Shown: in pieces, positions 45,466 to 54,241 of the stretch
How the letters are laid out: each line of letters begins with the position of its first letter
How positions within the stretch are numbered: position 1 is the first letter of the stretch
Assembly: GCA_023400235.1 (NCBI GenBank)
Contig: JAEXFI010000025.1
Coordinates: 1-64,000, forward strand
Direction of reading: 5' to 3'
DNA from: Bacillota bacterium
GTDB lineage: Bacteria; Bacillota; Clostridia; Acetivibrionales; DSM-1351
DNA: 64,000 nt
Program-made: the position numbers and the translations under genes
Notes under the pieces: generated by a model
Databases searched by the model: none
What the model saw: the letters and a program-made list of their open reading frames with translations, nothing else
What the model was told of the DNA's origin: nothing

Positions 45466-46824
45466 TTATTTCCCTGCAACACAGGCCTCAATAGCCGACT
45501 CCAGAATGTTCAGACCGCAGGTGAGCTGCTCATCGGTAACAACCAGAGGACAGAGGAACCGTATTACATTGGAGTATGCTCCTGCACTTTCGATAATCAA
45601 ACCCTTTTGCACCGCCAGGGAAATAATGTCCGACACAAGTTGGGGAGCAGGAGTCTTGCTGTCTTTGTCGGTGACGAATTCTATGCCCATCATGCAGCCG
45701 ATACCGCGGACATCACCTATTTCCTTGAATTTTTCTCTCCAGCTTTCAAAAGTGCTCCTGCATTTATCTGCTATCTCCAGCGAACGCTGACAAAGCTGCT
45801 CTTTTTCAATTATTTCAATCACCTTTAATGCCGATGCACAGGCCAGAGGATTTCCTCCGTAGGTTCCTCCTATTATACCGCCCTTTACACCGTCAAATAT
45901 ATCTTCTCCTGCCGTTACGGCACTCAGGGGAACCCCACCTGCAATTGACTTGGCTGTTGCAATCATATCAGGTGCACAACCGGCTTCCTCCCAATAATTT
46001 GAAACAAACATTTTTCCTGAACGGGCAAAGCCTGTCTGTACTTCATCGGCTATGAGCAATATTCCGTTTGCATCACATATTTGCCTTACAGCCTTGACCC
46101 ACTCCAGCGGTGCCGGAATAAACCCCCCTTCTCCCTGAACCGGTTCCATAACTACAGCTGCAACAAGCTGTGCAGGGGAGGCCTCATCAAATACCCTCCT
46201 GAGCTTATCCGCATAATACTCAATAGCCTCTGCCTCGGAACAGCCTTTGGGTCCACGGTACAAATACGGAAATTCCGCCCGGTACACCCCGTCTGGAAAA
46301 GGCCCCAGTCCATAGGCATATGCTTTTTTAGCAGTCATGGCAGAGGCCAGCAGGGTTCTCCCGTGAAAAGCACCTGAGAAAACGACGATATTAGGTCTTC
46401 CGGTATATGACTTTGCAATCTTTACGGCATTTTCAACCGCCTCCGCTCCAGAATTTGCAAACATGGTTTTCCTTTTTTTATTTCTTACCGGGACTATCCG
46501 GTTCATCTTCTCTGCAAGGCTTATGTAGCCTTCATGGGTCACAATATTCATCATGGCATGGAAGAACTTTTCCGATTGTGCTTTTACTGCGGCAATCAAC
46601 TCAGGATGGCTGTACCCTACATTTAAGACACCAACTCCCCCTACCCAATCCAGAAATATGTTCCCGTCCACATCCTCCAGCATGGCGCCCTCTCCCCTGC
46701 TTATCACACAGGGATAGGAGCATCGGATTGCTCCCGGCATGGCGGCACTTCTTCTATCTATTACAGCCTTGGCCTTAGGTCCCGGCAAGGGCGTATTTAT
46801 TTTTGGCAAAGCATCTTTAAGCAT
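45466..46824 (-). CDS. gabT: Class III aminotransferase (4-aminobutyrate type)
   Basis: A 452-residue PLP enzyme of the GabT/ornithine aminotransferase group. Motifs are FANSGAEAVENAVKIAKSYT, FSGAFHGRTLLASAMT, the Asp in LLIADEVQTGFAR that contacts the pyridine nitrogen, and the Schiff-base Lys in TAKSIAGGVPLSA. It would transfer the amino group of GABA or a similar omega-amino acid to 2-oxoglutarate. It is the last gene of the block transporter-dehydrogenase-aminotransferase, which supports a catabolic role. A GGGGGG site lies 6 bases before the ATG. Substrate is inferred. Confidence 0.85.
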   Translation of the reverse strand: MLKDALPKINTPLPGPKAKAVIDRRSAAMPGAIRCSYPCVISRGEGAMLEDVDGNIFLDWVGGVGVLNVGYSHPELIAAVKAQSEKFFHAMMNIVTHEGYISLAEKMNRIVPVRNKKRKTMFANSGAEAVENAVKIAKSYTGRPNIVVFSGAFHGRTLLASAMTAKKAYAYGLGPFPDGVYRAEFPYLYRGPKGCSEAEAIEYYADKLRRVFDEASPAQLVAAVVMEPVQGEGGFIPAPLEWVKAVRQICDANGILLIADEVQTGFARSGKMFVSNYWEEAGCAPDMIATAKSIAGGVPLSAVTAGEDIFDGVKGGIIGGTYGGNPLACASALKVIEIIEKEQLCQRSLEIADKCRSTFESWREKFKEIGDVRGIGCMMGIEFVTDKDSKTPAPQLVSDIISLAVQKGLIIESAGAYSNVIRFLCPLVVTDEQLTCGLNILESAIEACVAGK

Positions 46825-46836
46825 GTTTATCCCCCC

Positions 46837-46851
46837 GTCCGCTCTGCGGAC
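46837..46851 (-). promoter_or_regulatory. Hairpin next to the aminotransferase ribosome binding site
   Basis: GTCCGC (46837-46842), TCT, GCGGAC (46846-46851) is a perfect 6-bp stem directly upstream of the G-rich ribosome binding site. It could influence translation, or belong to the adjoining repeat element. Confidence 0.45.
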
Positions 46852-46860
46852 ATAAATTCA

Positions 46861-46996
46861 AAGGTTGAAAGTGGTTTTCTTTCAACTTTATCTCGCATCT
46901 ACGCGCCTAGCGCGTACACAAATAGTAATGAAAGGCACGCAGTGGCTTTCGCTGCTTGAAAGTCACTTTGATACACAACATGTATCTTTCAAGCTA
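46861..46996. repeat. Copy 2 of the dispersed element, with flanking hairpins
   Basis: 46908-46996 matches window positions 1-89 at 88 of 89 bases. Three hairpins line up along this stretch. A: GTTGAAAG (46864-46871) / CTTTCAAC (46879-46886). B: ACGCGC (46901-46906) / GCGCGT (46910-46915). C: GCTTGAAAG (46954-46962) / CTTTCAAGC (46986-46994). The only difference from copy 1 falls in the loop of B. The outer ends carry similar TTGAAAG/CTTTCAA words, as a MITE would. It lies between the dehydrogenase stop and the aminotransferase start. Full borders cannot be fixed because copy 1 is cut. Confidence 0.85.
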
Positions 46997-47028
46997 AGTC
47001 CTCCTTAACAAGTTTGTTCATCTGCAAC

Positions 47029-48162
47029 TTATATAGCTTTCCTGTAAATACTCTTTACGGCATCCAGGCTGAAAACCACAGGATGGTTGGCTATGCTGAC
47101 GGCAGATACCTTCATGCAGTTATCTGCCAGCCAATCCACCTCCTCCTGGTCGATTCCCAGGTTTCCCAAAGTGGTGTAAAGGTGAAGCTCCTCAAGTAAT
47201 TCTCGTATTTTGAGAACAAAATCCTTCTCATCTCTCCCGCCCAGAAGCTTTGACAATATTGAAAACTTATGGGGAGCTCCCTCTATGGATTCTTCGAAAA
47301 CCACCGGAGCCAGAGCGGCAAGCCCTTCACCGTGCACAATATCCTTGAGCCCGCTGACAGGATGCTCCATGCCGTGTAAGGCAGTGACCCCAGCAGTGTT
47401 GATTACCATCCCCCCGAGGGTGCTGGCAAGACATAGCTGGTCCCAGCACTCCAGTTGGGTAGGGTCGTTATAAAGCCTTCGCAGGCTCCCTGCCGCCAAA
47501 CGCACTCCTTCCAGCGCCTGAAGCTCCGTCAGCGGCTGGGATGCCCGGGATATGTATGCATCAATATTGTGGCACAGTGCATCAAAGCCTACCGCCGCCA
47601 GCGTGGACCGGGGCATGGTGGTCATCAGCAGCGGATCTATTATTGAGCAGACGGGTATTATTGCCCTGCAGCGCAGTGATTTTTTATCCATGGTCTCAGG
47701 GTTGGTAACAACTGCAAAGCCGTTGCCCTCGCTTCCCGTTCCGCAGGTAGTTGGTACGGCAATGACGGGTAGGGCCTTGTCACTGTATTTCCTTCCGAAA
47801 ATATAGTCACTTATATCTCCGCCGTTTACCGCCTGAAAGGCGATGGCCTTACCTGCATCAAGACTGCTTCCGCCCCCCAGGGCTATTACCGCCCTGCAAT
47901 TTTCAGCCAGCGCCATTTCTGCGCCCTCATAAACCATTGTAGTAACAGGATTTGGTGTCACCTTGTCAAAAATTGCATATGAAACACCGTTGTCATCCAG
48001 CAGTGCCGCTGTTTTGTCCAGCAGGCCGGAACGCTTTGTACTGCTGCCTCCGGTTACAATGAGAACCTTGCCTCCCAAGCCCGCTGCAATTTTCCCGATT
48101 TCATCTGATTTCCCTCGGCCAAACACCAGATTGACCGGCAGATTATACTGAAATTCCAGCAT
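47029..48162 (-). CDS. Iron-containing alcohol dehydrogenase
   Basis: A 377-residue group III dehydrogenase. The NAD(P)-binding region is VIALGGGSSLDAGKAIAF, followed by PVIAVPTTCGTGSEGNGFAV. The metal ligands are the usual Asp and three His, seen in FDALCHNIDAYIS, LHGMEHPVSG and DIVHGEGLAAL. In this operon, between an amino acid importer and a GabT-like aminotransferase, it could reduce succinic semialdehyde to 4-hydroxybutyrate or act on a related aldehyde; that is inference. GGAGG lies 6 bases before the ATG, and the upstream lipoprotein gene ends 17 bases earlier. Confidence 0.88.
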   Translation of the reverse strand: MLEFQYNLPVNLVFGRGKSDEIGKIAAGLGGKVLIVTGGSSTKRSGLLDKTAALLDDNGVSYAIFDKVTPNPVTTMVYEGAEMALAENCRAVIALGGGSSLDAGKAIAFQAVNGGDISDYIFGRKYSDKALPVIAVPTTCGTGSEGNGFAVVTNPETMDKKSLRCRAIIPVCSIIDPLLMTTMPRSTLAAVGFDALCHNIDAYISRASQPLTELQALEGVRLAAGSLRRLYNDPTQLECWDQLCLASTLGGMVINTAGVTALHGMEHPVSGLKDIVHGEGLAALAPVVFEESIEGAPHKFSILSKLLGGRDEKDFVLKIRELLEELHLYTTLGNLGIDQEEVDWLADNCMKVSAVSIANHPVVFSLDAVKSIYRKAI

Positions 48163-48179
48163 AAAATTCCTCCAGTCTG

Positions 48180-49100
48180 TTATTTAACATTTTTGGTTAC
48201 GCCCTCTTCAACTCCCACATAATAATCCTTGGTAAGACCATATTTCTCCAATATTTTCATCAGAGTTCCGTCTTCCTTCATCTCATTTAAAACCTTGTTG
48301 ACTTCCGAAAGAAAATCCTTGTCTTTAAAGCGTACAGCCGCTCCTATCTGCCCGCTTGCCTCCGCCTCATAGGGAGAGAGCAGCTTCAGCTTCAGTGAGC
48401 TGTCTGACGAAAGCGTGTAGCCTGCAACAATTCCGTCTGTCACCACCGCTTCTACCTTCCCCATGTTTACTGCAGTCATAAGTGTAGCCTGACTGTCATA
48501 AGCCTCAAGCTTGCCTATTTTACCATCCTCCAGCCATTTCTGTGCAGTTTCGTAGAAGGTTGTACCCGGCTGGGCTCCAACGGTTTTTCCCTTCAAATCC
48601 TCCTTGGAGGCTATTTTTGAATCTGCCGGAACGACAACCGCTTCCCCCTCCTGGTACCATTTGTCAGTAAATGCTGCTATCTGCAGTCTTTCATTCTTGA
48701 CATACATGGCATCAACCACCATATCTATACTATTATTATTCAATTCCACCAACAGGTTTGAAAAATCAATCACCTTCATCTGAATGTCGGGAATGCCCAG
48801 ACGGCTGCAGATTTCACGGAGAATCTCAATATCAACGCCCTCCAGCTTTCCAGTCTTTACATCCTTATATGAGAACGGAGCATCATTTGAGGAACCTATA
48901 AGTATATAGCCCTTGTCCTTGATTTTCTTCAGCACCTGGGATTCTCCCGTGGTACTGCCTGCCGAGGCAGAAGCTGTGGAGGAGGTATTTGAAGTATTCT
49001 CAGCACTGCCCTTTCCGGAACCGCAGCCTGTAATGATTGTAAACAGCATCAGTAAAGCAAGGCCTGCAGCAATTAATTTTTTCATTTTAATCTTTTTCAT
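48180..49100 (-). CDS. Polar amino acid ABC transporter binding lipoprotein
   Basis: A 306-residue SBP_bac_3 family protein. The signal peptide ends in a lipobox (TIITGC), followed by a Ser/Thr-rich linker. The body has ILIGSSNDAPFSYKD, EGVDIEILREICSRLG, VDAMYVKNERLQIAAFTDK and KTVGAQPGTTFYETAQ, all family features. It should bind a polar amino acid outside the membrane. Ligand specificity cannot be read; the downstream catabolic genes suggest an omega-amino acid. Confidence 0.88.
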   Translation of the reverse strand: MKKIKMKKLIAAGLALLMLFTIITGCGSGKGSAENTSNTSSTASASAGSTTGESQVLKKIKDKGYILIGSSNDAPFSYKDVKTGKLEGVDIEILREICSRLGIPDIQMKVIDFSNLLVELNNNSIDMVVDAMYVKNERLQIAAFTDKWYQEGEAVVVPADSKIASKEDLKGKTVGAQPGTTFYETAQKWLEDGKIGKLEAYDSQATLMTAVNMGKVEAVVTDGIVAGYTLSSDSSLKLKLLSPYEAEASGQIGAAVRFKDKDFLSEVNKVLNEMKEDGTLMKILEKYGLTKDYYVGVEEGVTKNVK

Positions 49101-49209
49101 ATTGTCTTCCTTCTTTCTTTTAAATTTTAATTGGGTTTATATATAGTTAATTTTGTTTGCAAATAATTATACAATTATGTAAACTAATTATTTTAAAGTC
49201 CTTCAGCTA

Positions 49210-49905
49210 TCAACGTATCTGCTTCAGTCTCCGTTCAACAATCTTGCTCAGCTGTGACAGAGGGATGCTGATGACCAGGTACACAAGTGCAAGTATGGTA
49301 TATGCCTCCACCGTCAGGAAGGTCTGGGATGCAAAGGTCTTTGTCCTCAAAAGCAGCTCCTGCACCGAAATCATTGCCAGCAGAGAGGTATCCTTTATGA
49401 GCATGACAAGATAATTTCCAAATACTGGAATGGAATTTCTCAGTGCCGGAGGCAGGATAAAGTGAAAGAGCACCTGATTCTCACTGAAGCCCAAAGCCAG
49501 GCCAGCTTCCCGCTGTCCAGGATCAATGGCCAGTATGGCTGAACGGATGACCTCCGACATATAGCAGCCGTAATTTATTGCAAATCCGATTATGCCACAG
49601 GTTGCAGCCGGTATCTGAATATTTGTGTCATATCCCAGCAAGCCGGCGATTCCGTTGAGCAGCATGGGAACAACGTAATAAATATAGAAGAACTGCACCA
49701 GCAGCGGCGTGCCTCTCACCAGCTCTATTATCAGCCCCAGCAGACGTACCGGAAGCTTTTTCCTGGACAGTCTCCCCATAGCCATCAGCAATGCCACCAC
49801 CAGCGCACATGCAAAACCCACCAGGGTTATATATATTACAATGCCCACACCTCTTAAAAGATCCGGTCCCAAAGTGTTAAAAGCTTTCAAGAAATGCATT
49901 TCCAT
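49210..49905 (-). CDS. Polar amino acid ABC transporter permease
   Basis: About 231 residues, HisM/GlnP family, with roughly five membrane helices. The N-terminal signature is LLRGVGIVIYITLVGFACAL and LVRGTPLLVQFFYIYYVVP; the ATPase-docking loop is EAGLALGFSENQVLFHFILP. The ATG at 49905 has AGGAGG 7 bases upstream and is preferred over a GTG at 49923. Located between the ATPase and the binding-protein genes. Confidence 0.9.
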   Translation of the reverse strand: MEMHFLKAFNTLGPDLLRGVGIVIYITLVGFACALVVALLMAMGRLSRKKLPVRLLGLIIELVRGTPLLVQFFYIYYVVPMLLNGIAGLLGYDTNIQIPAATCGIIGFAINYGCYMSEVIRSAILAIDPGQREAGLALGFSENQVLFHFILPPALRNSIPVFGNYLVMLIKDTSLLAMISVQELLLRTKTFASQTFLTVEAYTILALVYLVISIPLSQLSKIVERRLKQIR

Positions 49906-49919
49906 AAAAATCCCTCCTG

Positions 49920-50648
49920 TCACAGAACCCGGGCCAGAAAAGCCCTGGTTCTGTCGTTCCTTGGCCTTGAAAAAATCTCTGAAGGCGTGTTCTCTTCTAT
50001 AACATAACCGCCGTCCATAAAAATCACCCGGTCGGCCACATCCTTTGCAAAGCCCATTTCATGTGTGACAACTACCATAGTCATACCCTCTTTTGCCAGC
50101 TGCTTCATAACCTCAAGCACATCCCCCACCAATTCTGGATCAAGAGCGGAAGTTGGTTCGTCAAAAAGCATTATATCCGGCTGCATGGCCAAGGCTCTTG
50201 CAATAGCCACACGTTGCTGCTGACCTCCGGAAAGAGCCAGTGGATAGACCTGGGCCTTACTTTCAAGGCCTACCTTCCTAAGCAGCTCCATAGCCTTCTC
50301 TCTGGCCTCCTTAGGCTGCATCCCATTCAGCTTGACGGGCGCATACATTACGTTTTCCAGGGAAGTTTTAAGAGGAAAGAGGTTAAACCTTTGAAAAACC
50401 ATTCCAACATGCTTCCTGTAGTCGGTAACCTTTTTACCCATTTTCAGAATGTTCTGCCCCATATATAAAATCTCCCCTCCGGTGGGCTGCTCCAGCAGAT
50501 TGATGCAGCGCAGCAGAGTACTTTTTCCCGAACCTGACGGCCCTATGACCACTACCACTTCTCCTTTTTTTATGGAAATGTTAACATCCCTGAGTACTTC
50601 AAGATCTATAAAGCATTTTGAAAGATTCTTAATTTCAAGCATATCCAT
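49920..50648 (-). CDS. Polar amino acid ABC transporter ATPase
   Basis: About 242 residues, GlnQ/HisP type. Walker A is GPSGSGKST, the signature is LALSGGQQQRVAIARAL, Walker B is IMLFDEPTSALDP and the switch is VTHEMGFAKDVADR. First gene of the five-gene operon. Start is uncertain: the ATG at 50648 has GGAAGGTG just upstream, and another ATG lies at 50666. No clear promoter was found in the 150-bp leader. Confidence 0.92.
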   Translation of the reverse strand: MDMLEIKNLSKCFIDLEVLRDVNISIKKGEVVVVIGPSGSGKSTLLRCINLLEQPTGGEILYMGQNILKMGKKVTDYRKHVGMVFQRFNLFPLKTSLENVMYAPVKLNGMQPKEAREKAMELLRKVGLESKAQVYPLALSGGQQQRVAIARALAMQPDIMLFDEPTSALDPELVGDVLEVMKQLAKEGMTMVVVTHEMGFAKDVADRVIFMDGGYVIEENTPSEIFSRPRNDRTRAFLARVL

Positions 50649-50739
50649 ATATACACCTTCCTCCATTTCGGGAAATCCCCCTTAAGAATTTTCGTCAAGG
50701 AGCCCCTTTGTGAGTAAAATACAGCTCCAGGCAAATAAA

Positions 50740-50781
50740 AAACAGCAATAGAGCCCTATAATAAAAGCTCCGTTGCTGTTT
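50740..50781 (-). terminator. Terminator after the cytidylate kinase-like gene
   Basis: AAACAGCAA (50740-50748) pairs with TTGCTGTTT (50773-50781), with GAGC/GCTC inside. On the minus strand it is followed by TTTTATTT. It separates the kinase-like gene from the amino acid operon that starts downstream. Confidence 0.75.
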
Positions 50782-50803
50782 ACCGTTTTACTTAATTAAA
50801 TCA

Positions 50804-51406
50804 TTATTCAAGATTAAATTTCTTTTTAATCATGTCAGCCAATACCTCACAGGTACCGTCAACACCCAGCAGGCTTGAATCCAGCATAATATGCTTATAG
50901 TCCTTGTCTGACATGGAGTATCCGCAATAGTGCCTGTGATAGGATTCCCGTGCCTTGTCCACAGAGGCTATCATCCTTTTTGCCTCATCCAGGCGCATAT
51001 CCAGCCTTTCAACACAGTTGACAAGCCTTGCCTCATAGGGAGCGTAAATGAATACATTGATAATATTCCTGCAGTCCCTTAAAATATGGTCTGCACAGCG
51101 CCCCACTATTATGCAGGATTCTTTTTCAGCCAGATTGACAATAATCTTACGCTGTGCAGCGAAGATGGAATCCTGTATTGCCGTCGTACCCATACCCAGA
51201 GGATAGTTCATGTTAAAAAAGGCTGATTTGGCACTTTCTTCGGCATCACTTATGGCGGAAACGGGGAGATTGAGGTTTTTAGCTGTAAGCTCCACTATGT
51301 CCCTGTCATAATATTCTATGCCCAGCTTTTCACTTACTTTTCGAGCTATTGGCCGCCCCAGGCTTCCAAATTGCCGCGCAATGGTCACAACAAATTTTTC
51401 ATCCAT
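50804..51406 (-). CDS. Cytidylate kinase-like family protein
   Basis: A 200-residue protein of the cytidylate kinase-like group common in Firmicutes. The start VVTIARQFGSLGRPIARKVS is the nucleotide-binding region, in which the usual GxxGxGKS P-loop is altered to GSLGRPIA, so the Lys is missing. LGIEYYDRDIVELTAK and IIVGRCADHIL follow the family pattern, as does a basic lid region (RLDMRLDEAKRMI). A true CMP kinase activity is doubtful. It has its own promoter and terminator between the amino acid operon and the PucR gene. Confidence 0.8.
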   Translation of the reverse strand: MDEKFVVTIARQFGSLGRPIARKVSEKLGIEYYDRDIVELTAKNLNLPVSAISDAEESAKSAFFNMNYPLGMGTTAIQDSIFAAQRKIIVNLAEKESCIIVGRCADHILRDCRNIINVFIYAPYEARLVNCVERLDMRLDEAKRMIASVDKARESYHRHYCGYSMSDKDYKHIMLDSSLLGVDGTCEVLADMIKKKFNLE

Positions 51407-51442
51407 AATGCACTCTTCTTTCTGTTGAATTATGTTGAATTA

Positions 51443-51472
51443 ATTATACTGCACAACAGTGGTCCTCCACAA
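51443..51472 (-). promoter_or_regulatory. Promoter of the cytidylate kinase-like gene
   Basis: On the minus strand, TTGTGG (51472-51467), an 18-base spacer and a perfect TATAAT (51448-51443), about 37 bases before the ATG. Just downstream is a 10-bp direct repeat (GTTGAATTAT, GTTGAATTAA on the plus strand, from 51424). Confidence 0.5.
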
Positions 51473-51666
51473 TGGATTAAAACTCCAAACTTTTTGACTT
51501 TTATTGTACTCTGGATACAAAGAAGGTAAGCTTTCAGGTTTATTCAAGCTTTGAACGGGTTTAAAATCCTCCTTATTTATGTTATCCTTTTCATAAGTCA
51601 ATAACTATGGGCTGGAGTAAAGGCTTTGAACCGTAAACTGACTTGGCAATATTAGGAGGGATTCGT

Positions 51667-52785
51667 TTGCACACACAGGTATCTGATCTTTACGGACATG
51701 CAGGTGAAAAATACAGTTTAAGAATGCACGGAGGACAGTCGGGCTTGAACAACTCTGTATCCTGGGTATACCTGGCGGAGGATATTCAGAATATATCCTT
51801 TTTAAAGGGCGGAGAGCTTGTAATCACCACTGGACTTTTCACTCAGAGTGGTGTGGAGCCTTATGAGTTTATCAGTGCTCTGGTAATGCGCAATTGCAGC
51901 GGAATACTCATAAACACAGGCAAATACCTTCACCCCGAGGACATAACTCCTGAAATCCTGGAACTCTGTGACAGGAACAGATTTCCTGTCTTCACCATGC
52001 CCTGGGAGGTGCATCTGGTGGATATAATGCAGGATTTCAGTATTTTGCTGCTCCAGAACAACCAAAGAGAAGAACAGTTGGATGTCTCTTTTTTAAGCGC
52101 ATTGTACCAGGCACCTGTCCAGGAAAACCTTCTCAGGACAATGAATCAGTTTGGCTTTGCCACAAGCTCCGACTACAGGATCATAGTTATCAGAAACCTT
52201 CAGGACAGTACCAGAATCACTTCTCCCCTTAACAGTCTTGGCCTTAAATATCATTTGTTTGAGCATGACAATCTGCACATATTGATTTTAAGCCTCTCAA
52301 GCACAAAAATGACTCTGAGTCAGATAATTGACCTTATATGTTTCTGCGACAGCATAAGGCTGGGAGTGAGCGATATAATCCATTCCCTTGCCCATATGAG
52401 CATGAGCTACAAGCGTGCGCGCTTCTCCCTGGCGGCGGCAGTACTGTGGGAAAGGCAAAGTGTAAACTTTGATGATATGGGGTTATTTCAGATTCTTTTC
52501 TGTTCTTCAGACACCGCCCTGCTGAAAACCATTTATAAACGCCATCTTGGAGTGCTGGAGCAATATGATGCCGACCACGATTCGGATTATATGAAAACCT
52601 TAAGAATTTTCCTGCTCTCAGACTGCAACATCTTGGATACTGCGTTCAGAATGCATACCCACCGGAATACAATCGTATACCGTATGAGAAAAATCAGAGA
52701 TGTTCTGAATACCGAGCTTGACAATTCAGAGGTAAAATTCAACCTGCTTATGGCTTTCTATTTGAAAGAATATTTCTCAATATAA
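51667..52785 (+). CDS. PucR/CdaR-type transcriptional regulator
   Basis: About 372 residues. An N-terminal PucR-type sensor domain covers roughly residues 1-130 (SWVYLAEDIQNISFLKGGEL, then LVITTGLF and CDRNRFPVFTMPWEV). The C-terminal HTH_30 helix-turn-helix is clear (DCNILDTAFRMHTHRNTIVY, then RMRKIRDVLN). This class includes regulators of purine, glycerate and GABA catabolism. It is a likely activator of the amino acid operon on the other side of the kinase-like gene. The start is a TTG at 51667, set 6 bases after AGGAGG; the TTG at 51643 has no site. Confidence 0.85.
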   Translation: MHTQVSDLYGHAGEKYSLRMHGGQSGLNNSVSWVYLAEDIQNISFLKGGELVITTGLFTQSGVEPYEFISALVMRNCSGILINTGKYLHPEDITPEILELCDRNRFPVFTMPWEVHLVDIMQDFSILLLQNNQREEQLDVSFLSALYQAPVQENLLRTMNQFGFATSSDYRIIVIRNLQDSTRITSPLNSLGLKYHLFEHDNLHILILSLSSTKMTLSQIIDLICFCDSIRLGVSDIIHSLAHMSMSYKRARFSLAAAVLWERQSVNFDDMGLFQILFCSSDTALLKTIYKRHLGVLEQYDADHDSDYMKTLRIFLLSDCNILDTAFRMHTHRNTIVYRMRKIRDVLNTELDNSEVKFNLLMAFYLKEYFSI

Positions 52786-53132
52786 AAGGCAATTAACTAA
52801 TTTATTGTATTTTTATGGCATTAATGGTATAATAAGAGAATGAGTTTCGTTAATTCCAAAAAATGTACTTTATTCATTTCAAATACCTAAATTCAGGACA
52901 GGCTTCCTACGCATTTTCAAACAAAACTCAAAACCTCATACTACCTATAAGCAATGCTGCGTTTCATGTGATGTGCGGCTTACCTGCAAGATCTGTTGTC
53001 CGTAAAACAAAAAAGCTGCGGTCGGCTGAACGCGTGCCAAAGGTGGTAGTTTTTCATTTGTCAATTGAAAATTGATTATAGATTTCAATTGAAGGTTTTC
53101 TTATTATTTTACAAATTTAAGAGGAGGTTTGT
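52786..53132. other. Intergenic region with a 10-bp inverted repeat
   Basis: TCAATTGAAA (53061-53070) and TTTCAATTGA (53083-53092) form a perfect 10-bp stem with a 12-base loop, followed by AGGTTTTCTTATT. It is 40 bp before the dockerin esterase ATG, so it may be an operator or a leader hairpin. No convincing gene is present; a 70-codon frame at 52863-53075 has no ribosome binding site. Confidence 0.5.
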
Positions 53133-54122
53133 ATGAAAAAAAGATTTTTACTATTAATGGTACTAACACTGCTTCTGAGCATATTCAGTTTTAGTGCCCA
53201 GGCAGCCCAGCTTTACGGGGACGTTGATTCAAGCGGGGCTGTTGATTCATTGGACTTTGCAGCAATGAAAATGCATTTGCTCGGAACAAAATATATCACA
53301 AATACTGTAGTAGCCGATGTAGATGGTGACGGCAGCATTACGGCGCTGGATATGGCCTTGCTGAAGAAATTCCTGCTGGGGCAGATAGACAAGTTCCCGG
53401 TTGATACTCCAACCAAGCCCACCTTCCACGTTTTCCTGCTGCTGGGCCAGTCCAATATGGAGGGTTATCCCAAAGCACAGTCTTCAGACATGGTGGAAGA
53501 TTCCCGGATACTGGTGTTGGGCTATGACAACAATCCCGCACTTGGCCGTGTAACAGACCAGTGGGATATAGCCTGCCCGCCGCTGCATTCCACCTATCAG
53601 GGTGCTATCGGACCTGGAGACTGGTTTGCCAAAACTATTATAAACAAAGTACCCCAAGGTGATACCATAGGTCTTGTACCTTGCGCCATCAATGGTGAGA
53701 AAATAGAGACCTTCCTTAAATCCGGAGGCAGCAAGTACAATTGGATTGTAAACCGTGCAAAACTTGCCCAGCAAAAGGGTGGCGTCATAGAAGGCATCCT
53801 CTTCCACCAGGGTGAATCAAATAACGGAGACACCAGTTGGCCGGGAAAAGTAAACACCCTGGTTGAAGACCTGAAAAAGGACCTGAATCTTGGAAACATT
53901 CCGTTTATTGCAGGTGAACTGCTTTACACAGGAAGTTGCGCCGGGCATAATACCCTGGTAAACAAACTTCCTTCAGTAGTTAAAAATTGCTCTGTAGTTT
54001 CTGCCAACGGTCTGGTGGTAGATCCCTCCGACACCCAATGGAAGCTGCATTTCGGTCATGATTCACAGGTTACACTGGGCAAGAGGTATGCTGAAAAGAT
54101 GATTCAGGCTCTTGGCTGGTAA
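53133..54122 (+). CDS. Dockerin-bearing SGNH acetylesterase (CE6/SASA-like)
   Basis: A 329-residue cellulosomal enzyme. After a signal peptide (to about residue 24) come two dockerin segments (GDVDSSGAVDSLDFAAMKMH and ADVDGDGSITALDMALLKKF). The esterase follows from about residue 95: nucleophile Ser in LLLGQSNMEG, the block with Gly/Glu in FHQGESN and the His in LHFGHDSQV. This order matches the SASA/CE6 carbohydrate acetylesterases that remove acetyl groups from xylan or similar polysaccharides. It fits with the CE15 enzyme upstream as a hemicellulose de-esterifying set. GAGGAGG lies 6 bases before the ATG. Confidence 0.87.
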   Translation: MKKRFLLLMVLTLLLSIFSFSAQAAQLYGDVDSSGAVDSLDFAAMKMHLLGTKYITNTVVADVDGDGSITALDMALLKKFLLGQIDKFPVDTPTKPTFHVFLLLGQSNMEGYPKAQSSDMVEDSRILVLGYDNNPALGRVTDQWDIACPPLHSTYQGAIGPGDWFAKTIINKVPQGDTIGLVPCAINGEKIETFLKSGGSKYNWIVNRAKLAQQKGGVIEGILFHQGESNNGDTSWPGKVNTLVEDLKKDLNLGNIPFIAGELLYTGSCAGHNTLVNKLPSVVKNCSVVSANGLVVDPSDTQWKLHFGHDSQVTLGKRYAEKMIQALGW

Positions 54123-54183
54123 GTCCTTATTAAAATGCAGCAGCAAAAGCACTTAAAGCTGCCAAACAGTTAAAAATGATTTC

Positions 54184-54217
54184 AAAACCCCGGTGCACAA
54201 GCAGTCACCGGGGTTTT
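54184..54217. terminator. Bidirectional terminator between esterase and PKS genes
   Basis: AAAACCCCGGTG (54184-54195) and CACCGGGGTTTT (54206-54217) are perfect 12-bp arms around a 10-base loop, giving an A/T-flanked GC stem usable on both strands. It marks the left end of the NRPS/PKS operon. Confidence 0.85.
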
Positions 54218-54241
54218 CAACCATTCCTCCGGCATCTGGTA

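Noticed and set aside
52863..53075. 70-codon frame before the dockerin esterase
   Set aside because: No ribosome binding site and no family resemblance.
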